From assembly GCA_020024815.1 (NCBI GenBank), contig JAHHTE010000061.1:1-10495 (forward strand): a DNA stretch of 10,495 nt. The letters run 5' to 3'. The notes beneath the pieces were generated by a model. That model was given only the letters and a program-made list of their open reading frames with translations, was not told the origin of the DNA and did no database searches. A program made the position numbers and the translations under genes. Of this stretch, positions 5,655 through 10,495 are shown piece by piece. Source of the DNA: Mailhella sp. (GTDB lineage: Bacteria > Desulfobacterota > Desulfovibrionia > Desulfovibrionales > Desulfovibrionaceae). Each line of letters opens with the position of its first letter. The first letter of the stretch is position 1.

Positions 5655-5681
5655 CGGGAGATTTTTCTCCCGTTTTTTTTT
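5655..5681 (+). terminator. Intrinsic terminator of the flgO-like operon
   Basis: CGGGAGA (5655-5661) pairs perfectly with TCTCCCG (5666-5672) around a 4-nt T loop and is followed by nine T residues (5673-5681). This is a textbook rho-independent terminator and isolates the flgO-like operon from the downstream protease operon. Confidence 0.93.
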
Positions 5682-5693
5682 ATTCCTTTTTTC

Positions 5694-5722
5694 TTGAGGT
5701 CTTTTAGCTTTTAAAGTATATT
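5694..5722 (+). promoter_or_regulatory. Candidate sigma-70 promoter of the M50-trpS-rfaE2-mla operon
   Basis: TTGAGG (5694-5699) and TATATT (5717-5722) are separated by exactly 17 bp. The start codon of the protease gene begins seven bases after the -10 box, so predicted +1 coincides with the A of the ATG. It lies directly after the flgO-operon terminator, as expected for a new transcription unit. Confidence 0.6.
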
Positions 5723-5728
5723 CTTGGT

Positions 5729-6412
5729 ATGAATGATTTTAATTTTATTTTAGCTATACAAAAGTTGTCTTATTCTTTTATTCCTGTACTATTAGGAATT
5801 ATTTTACATGAAGTGGCTCATGGTTATGCTGCTATGAAACAAGGTGATTACACTGCATATATGAGTGGAAGAATTACAATGAACCCAATTCCACATATAG
5901 ATCCTATGGGGTTAGTTGTTTTTCTTTTTACTGCAATGTTTTCTCCCTTTGTTTTTGGGTGGGCAAAACCTGTTCCTGTTAATTATCGTTATTTTAAGGA
6001 TATTAGAAAAGGTATTTTTTATGTATCAGCAGCAGGTCCTTTAGCAAATTTATTTCTTGCTTGTTTTTTTGCTTTATTATTTTATTTGCTAGCATTGATA
6101 CCTACAAATATTCTTGGAATGTATTCTGGAAGTTTTGAATTTTTGTTTCAAATGTGTACTGTTGGTGTTTGGGCAAATATAGGGTTAATGTGGATTAATC
6201 TTATTCCTATTCCCCCTCTTGATGGTAGTAAATTACTTATGACATTTATGCCAGCTCAAATGGCATATAAATATGCAGATTTTGAGCGTTATGGTATGAT
6301 TGTTTTAATGATACTTATTTTTACAGGTATTTTTGGATATATTATTACTCCTTTTATTAAAGGAACAGTATTTGCTATATTAACATTATTTAATTTTATA
6401 TTTGGAGTTTAA
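5729..6412 (+). CDS. Site-2 protease family (M50) integral membrane metalloprotease
   Basis: A 227-aa polytopic membrane protein with the zinc-binding HExxH motif as HEVAH (27-31) in the first hydrophobic helix and the second M50 motif NLIPIPPLDG (157-166), where Asp165 is the third zinc ligand. Five to six membrane segments are seen, with FVFGWAKPVPVN and VSAAGPLANL typical of the compact group without PDZ or CBS domains. Family members cleave substrates within the membrane, but the substrate of this short group is mostly unknown. An in-frame stop at 5705-5707 and the position of HEVAH leave 5729 as the only reasonable start, although there is no Shine-Dalgarno sequence. The stop is one base from trpS, so the two are translationally coupled. 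Confidence 0.9.
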   Translation: MNDFNFILAIQKLSYSFIPVLLGIILHEVAHGYAAMKQGDYTAYMSGRITMNPIPHIDPMGLVVFLFTAMFSPFVFGWAKPVPVNYRYFKDIRKGIFYVSAAGPLANLFLACFFALLFYLLALIPTNILGMYSGSFEFLFQMCTVGVWANIGLMWINLIPIPPLDGSKLLMTFMPAQMAYKYADFERYGMIVLMILIFTGIFGYIITPFIKGTVFAILTLFNFIFGV

Positions 6413-6413
6413 A

Positions 6414-7424
6414 ATGTGTGAAAACCAGTCTTTGACATCAACAGTTCAAGGTTCATGTACTGTATCAGGTATGCGTCCAACAGGACCATTACATATTGGG
6501 CATTATTTTGGAGCATTAAAGAATTTTGTTTCCATGCAAGAAAATAATAAAGCTTTTTTCTTTGTAGCTGATTGGCATGCTTTAACAAGTGATTATGCTG
6601 ATACCTCAAGAATTAATGAATTTGTTGATAGTATGGTTTTAGATTGGCTTAGCGTTGGACTTGATCCTGAAAAATGTACTATTTTTCGTCAATCAAGCGT
6701 AAAACAACACGCAGAATTACATCTTTTACTTTCAATGATTACTCCAAATAGTTGGCTTGAAAGAAATCCAACATATAAAGAGCAACAACAAGAAATTACA
6801 ACAAAAGATTTAGGAAACTATGGTTTTTTAGGGTATCCTGTTCTTATGGCTTCTGATATTCTTATTTATCGTCCTTCTTGGGTACCTGTTGGGCAAGACC
6901 AGTTGCCACATATGGAGTTAGCAAGAGAAATTGCTCGACGTTTTAATTATTTATACGGAGAAACTTTTATTGAACCACAAGCAAAACTTACTCCAGCAGC
7001 AAAGTGTCCAGGTCTTGATGGTAGAAAAATGAGTAAAAGTTATGGTAATGGTATTTTCTTGAGTGATACAATGGAAAATATTACTCCAAAAGTAAAATCT
7101 ATGTTTACAGATCCCGCTCGTTTACGCAAAAGCGATCCAGGTAATCCTGATGTATGTAATTTATTTCCATATCATATTTTACTTACTGATGAACAAAAAC
7201 AAGCAGAGATTCGCGAAGGCTGTAAAAATGCAAGTCTTGGTTGTGTTGACTGTAAAAAAATATTTATGCAAGGTTTGGAAAATTTCTTAGATCCAATTCG
7301 TGAAAAAAGAGCTAGCATAACAAAAGAATATATTCATGAAGTATTAGCTTACGGTAATGATAAAGCACGACAAGCAGCAGAAGAAACCATGCAATTAGTT
7401 CGTGCAAATATGAAACTTGCTTAA
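6414..7424 (+). CDS. trpS: Tryptophanyl-tRNA synthetase, probable [4Fe-4S] type
   Basis: A 336-aa class I aminoacyl-tRNA synthetase that charges tRNA-Trp in the cytoplasm. It has the HIGH signature at 27-30 (TGPLHIGHYFGAL), the KMSKS loop at 205-209 (GRKMSKSYGN) and the TrpRS segment PVGQDQLPHMELAREIARRFN. A cysteine set Cys248, Cys270, Cys277, Cys280 (C-x21-C-x6-C-x2-C) sits in the anticodon-binding helical region and closely matches the C-x22-C-x6-C-x2-C motif that binds a [4Fe-4S] cluster in Thermotoga maritima TrpRS. The start at 6414 is preferred over an upstream in-frame TTG (6402) because GGAG at 6404-6407 lies six bases before it. It starts one base after the protease stop and precedes rfaE2 by 15 bp. 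Confidence 0.96.
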   Translation: MCENQSLTSTVQGSCTVSGMRPTGPLHIGHYFGALKNFVSMQENNKAFFFVADWHALTSDYADTSRINEFVDSMVLDWLSVGLDPEKCTIFRQSSVKQHAELHLLLSMITPNSWLERNPTYKEQQQEITTKDLGNYGFLGYPVLMASDILIYRPSWVPVGQDQLPHMELAREIARRFNYLYGETFIEPQAKLTPAAKCPGLDGRKMSKSYGNGIFLSDTMENITPKVKSMFTDPARLRKSDPGNPDVCNLFPYHILLTDEQKQAEIREGCKNASLGCVDCKKIFMQGLENFLDPIREKRASITKEYIHEVLAYGNDKARQAAEETMQLVRANMKLA

Positions 7425-7430
7425 AATAAT

Positions 7431-7438
7431 GGGGGGGG
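7431..7438 (+). promoter_or_regulatory. Poly-G (G8) ribosome-binding region of rfaE2
   Basis: A run of eight G residues ends one base before the rfaE2 ATG and is the only possible Shine-Dalgarno sequence. It replaces the usual AGGAG type seen elsewhere in the window. Its length could change by strand slippage. Confidence 0.6.
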
Positions 7439-7439
7439 T

Positions 7440-7934
7440 ATGTTAGTTCACCCTAAAATGTGTGATTTAGAAACAGCAATAGAACGTGTAAACAATCATA
7501 AAAAAAATGGTAAAAAAATTGTTTTTACTAATGGTTGTTTTGATATTCTTCACCCTGGACATGTTGATTTATTAGCAAGAGCAAAAGCTTTAGGTGATAT
7601 TCTTGTTATTGGTTTAAACAGTGATGCTTCAGTTAAAGCTCAAGGCAAAGGTGAAGATAGACCGTTTAATACATATGATGCACGAGCATTTGTGCTATCT
7701 CATCTTGAAAGTGTTGATATTGTTGTTCCTTTTTCTGATAAAACCCCTATAACTTTAATTGAAAAACTTATTCCCAATGTTTTGGTTAAAGGAGGAGATT
7801 GGAGCATAGCCAATATTGTTGGACGATCCATTGTAGAGGAACATGGAGGCTCTGTTCATTCTCTTCCTTTAATTCAGGGATATTCAACAACAAATTTAGC
7901 GAATAAGATTTCTCAAACACATAAGGTAAAATAA
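7440..7934 (+). CDS. rfaE2: D-glycero-beta-D-manno-heptose 1-phosphate adenylyltransferase
   Basis: A 164-aa cytidylyltransferase-like nucleotidyltransferase that activates heptose 1-phosphate with ATP to ADP-heptose for LPS inner-core synthesis. It has the TNGCFDILHPGH motif, where HPGH (38-41) is the HxGH nucleotide-binding signature, LVKGGDW, and GYSTTNL (147-153), corresponding to the family's (I/Y)STT loop. Length matches a free-standing RfaE2 (HldE C-terminal domain), so the sugar kinase (RfaE1/HldA) must be coded elsewhere. The first ATG (7440) is used; an internal ATG at 7458 has no ribosome-binding site. It sits between trpS and the mla genes in one operon. ADP-heptose is also a known trigger of host ALPK1 signalling, which matters if the organism is intracellular. 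Confidence 0.92.
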   Translation: MLVHPKMCDLETAIERVNNHKKNGKKIVFTNGCFDILHPGHVDLLARAKALGDILVIGLNSDASVKAQGKGEDRPFNTYDARAFVLSHLESVDIVVPFSDKTPITLIEKLIPNVLVKGGDWSIANIVGRSIVEEHGGSVHSLPLIQGYSTTNLANKISQTHKVK

Positions 7935-7938
7935 TAAT

Positions 7939-9078
7939 ATGGGAAAGCTTCTTTCTGCTAAAAAAGATAAAAAAATATTGTATATTGTTGCAATGGGGAA
8001 TTGGACATTGCATGAGATTACACGTGATATTCAAAAGGATTTAGCAAAAGAACAAGAAAAAATATTTGCTTTTTTGCAAGAAGATTCTATACAAGAAATA
8101 CATTTTCAATATGATAATAAGAAAGATAATGAATGGGGAACATTGTTACTTTCTGTGTTTTGTAGTATAAAAGAAGAATCAATCAAAAGAAAAATAGCTT
8201 TTGATATTTCATTATTACCTATGAAAATGCAAAAATTAATGGCCCTTGATTATAACGATCCATTATCACATATTGAATTAAAAAGAAATTTCTTTTATAA
8301 AATTGGAGAATTTTCAGAAAGACGTTTTTTACAATTAAAAGCTGCTATGGATTTTGTAGGTTCTGCTACTATTGCTTTTGGTAATTTTTTTAGAGGAAAA
8401 GCAGCTGCAACTTCAAAAGATATATGGCAAGAAATTTATAATGCTGGAGCAGCATCATTACCTATTATTTCTCTTGTAAGTATTTTATTAGGATTAATTT
8501 TAGCTTTTGTAAGTGCAATACAATTACAAGTATTAGGTGCAGAAATTTATGTTTCATCATTAGTTAGTGTTTCAATGGTTCGGGTTATGAGTCCTGTTCT
8601 TACAGGTATTGTAATCGCTGGGCGAATTGGAGCAAGTTATGCTGCAACAATAGGCAGTATGCAGGTAAATGAAGAAGTTGATGCCATAGAAACTTTTGGA
8701 ATGAATCCCATTGAATTTTTGGTTTTACCAAGAATTTTATCCCTTTCTTTAATGATGCCTTTTTTAACTGTTTATTCAGATTTTATGGGAATTTTAGGGG
8801 GGTATATTGTTATAAGTTTTGGATATGATATTTCCTTTTATGCTTTTGTAGATAATATACAAAATTTTGCAAAAATGGAACATATTTGGATAGGGTTATT
8901 TCATTCTTTTGTTTTTGGAATTATTATAGCTCTTACTGGTTGTTATCAAGGAATAGCAAGTGGAAGAGATGCAGAAGCAGTTGGACGAGCAACTACTATG
9001 GCTGTTGTTCATTCAATTATTGGAATTATTGTTTCAACTTCTATTATTACAATAATTTTAAGTGCTTATAAAATGTAG
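7939..9078 (+). CDS. mlaE: MlaE-type ABC permease with N-terminal STAS-like domain
   Basis: A 379-aa inner-membrane permease of an MCE/Mla lipid transporter. Residues about 10-115 form a soluble STAS-like domain, comparable to MlaB in enteric bacteria but fused here. Residues about 130-379 form the MlaE domain, with conserved AGRIGASYAATIGSM (227-241), EEVDAIETFGMNPIEFLVLPR (245-265, the ATPase-coupling loop) and GCYQGIASGRDAEAVGRAT (334-352). About five hydrophobic segments are seen. In the STAS part the usual D(S/T)(S/A)G loop appears as NEWG, so any phospho-regulation is probably lost. The ATG lies five bases after the rfaE2 stop; the ribosome-binding site (AAGG at 7923-7926) is weak and distant, pointing to coupled translation. 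The ATPase gene follows seven bases after the stop. Confidence 0.9.
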   Translation: MGKLLSAKKDKKILYIVAMGNWTLHEITRDIQKDLAKEQEKIFAFLQEDSIQEIHFQYDNKKDNEWGTLLLSVFCSIKEESIKRKIAFDISLLPMKMQKLMALDYNDPLSHIELKRNFFYKIGEFSERRFLQLKAAMDFVGSATIAFGNFFRGKAAATSKDIWQEIYNAGAASLPIISLVSILLGLILAFVSAIQLQVLGAEIYVSSLVSVSMVRVMSPVLTGIVIAGRIGASYAATIGSMQVNEEVDAIETFGMNPIEFLVLPRILSLSLMMPFLTVYSDFMGILGGYIVISFGYDISFYAFVDNIQNFAKMEHIWIGLFHSFVFGIIIALTGCYQGIASGRDAEAVGRATTMAVVHSIIGIIVSTSIITIILSAYKM

Positions 9079-9085
9079 GTTGCGT

Positions 9086-9838
9086 ATGGACACAAAGAAA
9101 GCACTTATTGAAGTAAAAAATCTTACTGTTGGATATGGCTCTAAAATTATTCAAAAAGATTTAAATTTTACTATTAATGCTCAAGATATTTTTATTATTA
9201 TGGGTGGTAGTGGTTGTGGAAAAAGTTCTTTATTGCGTGTTCTTATGGGACTTTTGAAACCTTTAAAAGGTAATGTTTATTTTAATGGTTTAGATTTTTG
9301 GAATGGAACTCAAGAAGATCATCAAAATATTTTACAACAAATAGGGGTAATGTTTCAAAGTGGAGCATTGTGGACTTCTCGTACCTTAGCTGAAAATATA
9401 AGTATTCCTTTAAAACAATTTACAGTATTAAACGATAAACAAATTTATGAATTAGCAAGATATAAACTTGCTCAAGTTGGTTTAAGTGGTTTTGAACATT
9501 ATTATCCTTCTGAAATAAGTGGTGGTATGCGTAAAAGAGCAGGTATTGCAAGAGCATTAGCTTTAGATCCACAATTTGTTTTTTTAGATGAACCCTCAGC
9601 AGGATTAGATCCTGTTAGTTCTGCAAAGCTTGATGAACTTATTTTACAACTGCGTGATAGTCTAAATATGACTATTCTTATTGTAACTCATGAACTTGCA
9701 AGTATTTTTGCAGTTGCTGATCATGCAATTTGGCTTGATGCAAAAACAAAAACAATGCTTGCAGAAGGTAGTCCTAATTATTTACTTGAAAATGGTCCTG
9801 AAACGGTAAGAAAATTCTTACGTCGTGAGGCTGAATAG
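9086..9838 (+). CDS. mlaF: MlaF-type ABC transporter ATP-binding protein
   Basis: A 250-aa ATPase that powers phospholipid transport between the outer and inner membranes together with MlaE and an MCE protein. It has Walker A GGSGCGKSS (40-48), the Q-loop FQSGALW (Gln91), an MlaF-style signature ISGGMRKRAGIARAL (144-158), Walker B FVFLDEP (164-170, catalytic Glu169) and the switch His202 in THELA. The FQSGALW and SGGM forms are typical of the Mla/Mkl group rather than generic importers. The ATG at 9086 is preferred to an in-frame GTG (9062) that overlaps mlaE, since the family starts just before the IEVKNLTVGYG strand. The AGGT at 9077-9080 is a weak ribosome-binding site. It is followed by a 65-bp gap with a promoter before the MCE gene. 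Confidence 0.94.
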   Translation: MDTKKALIEVKNLTVGYGSKIIQKDLNFTINAQDIFIIMGGSGCGKSSLLRVLMGLLKPLKGNVYFNGLDFWNGTQEDHQNILQQIGVMFQSGALWTSRTLAENISIPLKQFTVLNDKQIYELARYKLAQVGLSGFEHYYPSEISGGMRKRAGIARALALDPQFVFLDEPSAGLDPVSSAKLDELILQLRDSLNMTILIVTHELASIFAVADHAIWLDAKTKTMLAEGSPNYLLENGPETVRKFLRREAE

Positions 9839-9844
9839 TAATAG

Positions 9845-9873
9845 ATGACAGAATAATTAAATTTTTGTATAAT
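9845..9873 (+). promoter_or_regulatory. Near-consensus sigma-70 promoter for the mce gene
   Basis: ATGACA (9845-9850, five of six) and a perfect TATAAT (9868-9873) are separated by exactly 17 bp within the mlaF-mce gap. Transcription would start near 9880, 24 bp before the mce start codon. It is the best sigma-70 match in the window and should give the MCE gene transcription independent of the upstream operon. Confidence 0.6.
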
Positions 9874-9903
9874 TTATATGTAGAATAAAAAAAGAGATGA
9901 TAC

Positions 9904-10495
9904 ATGTATAAAAATAAAACATTAATTGGGGCTTTTGTTTTTGGGTCTATTGTATTGATATGTTGTGCTTTATTGTTATTAGGTTATGGAAAAATAACAA
10001 ATAAGCAAGTAAGTTTTGCACTTTTTTTTGATTCTTCTTTAAGAGGATTAAATATTGATAGTCCTGTTTATTTTAAAGGTGTTCCTGTTGGGGCTGTACG
10101 TTCTATTTATATTGTTCCAAATGCAACAGGAGAAAGTTTTAAAACAGCAGTAATTATAGAAATAAATGGTGAATATGGTAAAAAAGATGAAGAACAAACA
10201 GATCATACTTTCTTAAGTTTTATGGATAATGATGAATATGTTTATGGACTTATTAAAGATGGACTTAGGGCAAAATTATCCACAGCAAGCTTAATAACAG
10301 GACAATTAGTTGTTGAATTAGCAATAATCCCAAACGCAGCACCGTTAACAGAGTTTGAAAAAAAGAAATTTAAAGGATTTGTGCAAATTCCTACATTACA
10401 GAATGTTTTTGATTCTCTTTTATCTTCTGTTGGAGAAATTCCAATAAAAGATATAACAACACAACTTCTTGAATTATTAAATAATTTAAATAATA
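9904..10495 (+). CDS. MCE-domain (MlaD/PqiB-like) lipid-transport protein, 3' end cut by window
   Basis: A partial gene: 197 codons are visible and the frame is still open at the window edge. A single N-terminal transmembrane anchor (about 7-27) is followed by an MCE domain (about 35-142) with SLRGLNIDSPVYFKGVPVGAV (45-65) and DGLRAKLSTASLITGQLVVEL (119-139). The latter resembles PqiB/YebT-type MCE domains as well as MlaD. Compared with a minimal MlaD domain there is an acidic insert at about 88-112. The start of a helical C-terminal part (about 165 onward) suggests a longer MCE protein that may form a tube or needle. GAG at 9894-9896 in an AAGAGA context is the ribosome-binding site. Position after mlaE and mlaF identifies it as the periplasmic substrate-binding subunit of that transporter. 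Confidence 0.88.
   Translation, partial: MYKNKTLIGAFVFGSIVLICCALLLLGYGKITNKQVSFALFFDSSLRGLNIDSPVYFKGVPVGAVRSIYIVPNATGESFKTAVIIEINGEYGKKDEEQTDHTFLSFMDNDEYVYGLIKDGLRAKLSTASLITGQLVVELAIIPNAAPLTEFEKKKFKGFVQIPTLQNVFDSLLSSVGEIPIKDITTQLLELLNNLNN

Noticed and set aside
6402..6413. TTG start for trpS inside the protease gene
   Set aside because: The ATG at 6414 has GGAG six bases upstream; the TTG has no ribosome-binding site.
7786..8034. Minus-strand ORF of 82 aa across the rfaE2-mlaE junction
   Set aside because: It is antisense to two clear genes, with a low-complexity product and no ribosome-binding site; a shadow frame.
9062..9085. GTG start for mlaF overlapping the end of mlaE
   Set aside because: It adds eight residues foreign to the family; ATG 9086 begins just before the first conserved strand.

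Overview
The window is AT-rich, Gram-negative bacterial DNA with densely packed genes. The gene content points to the Desulfovibrionaceae: an Ahb-type siroheme decarboxylase subunit, a predicted iron-sulfur TrpRS, FlgO-family proteins, and an envelope operon with RfaE2 and Mla/MCE transport genes. The very low GC content for that group suggests Lawsonia intracellularis or a similar host-associated, reduced relative. This is inferred from gene content and composition, because no database search could be run.

Layout. From 1 to 3278 everything reads on the minus strand: icd (isocitrate dehydrogenase), then a 341-bp gap, then fmdB (zinc ribbon) and degP (periplasmic HtrA protease with two PDZ domains), closed by a good terminator at 45-70. 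The gap holds an unusual nested set of inverted G/C-tract elements around an AT-rich terminator hairpin. At 3279-3405 icd is divergent from an orphan ahbA-like gene (siroheme decarboxylase, often mislabelled AsnC/Lrp). An inverted repeat there overlaps both hexamers of the likely icd promoter. From 3972 to 5623 three exported proteins form a tight operon: a FlgO-family protein, an 82-aa lipoprotein, and a second, diverged FlgO-like protein. A sigma-28-like promoter with exact 11-bp spacing precedes the operon and a strong terminator follows it, which suggests a flagellum-associated outer-membrane module.

From 5694 onward a second plus-strand operon begins: an M50 site-2-type membrane protease that may be translated from a leaderless message, trpS, rfaE2 (heptose nucleotidyltransferase, preceded by an 8-G run), mlaE with an N-terminal STAS-like domain, mlaF ATPase, and an MCE/MlaD-like protein that runs off the right end. 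RfaE2 feeds LPS core synthesis. The MlaE/MlaF/MCE set forms an ABC-type lipid transporter that maintains outer-membrane lipid asymmetry. The right half is therefore largely about envelope maintenance, and degP on the left fits that theme. The mce gene also has its own near-consensus promoter between mlaF and mce.

No tRNA, rRNA, CRISPR array, insertion sequence or phage gene was recognised. The main points worth checking are the nested hairpin array, the sigma-28-driven FlgO/lipoprotein/FlgO-like module, the unusual cofactor-pocket residues of IDH, the Fe-S cysteine motif of TrpRS, the leaderless protease start and the poly-G leader of rfaE2.
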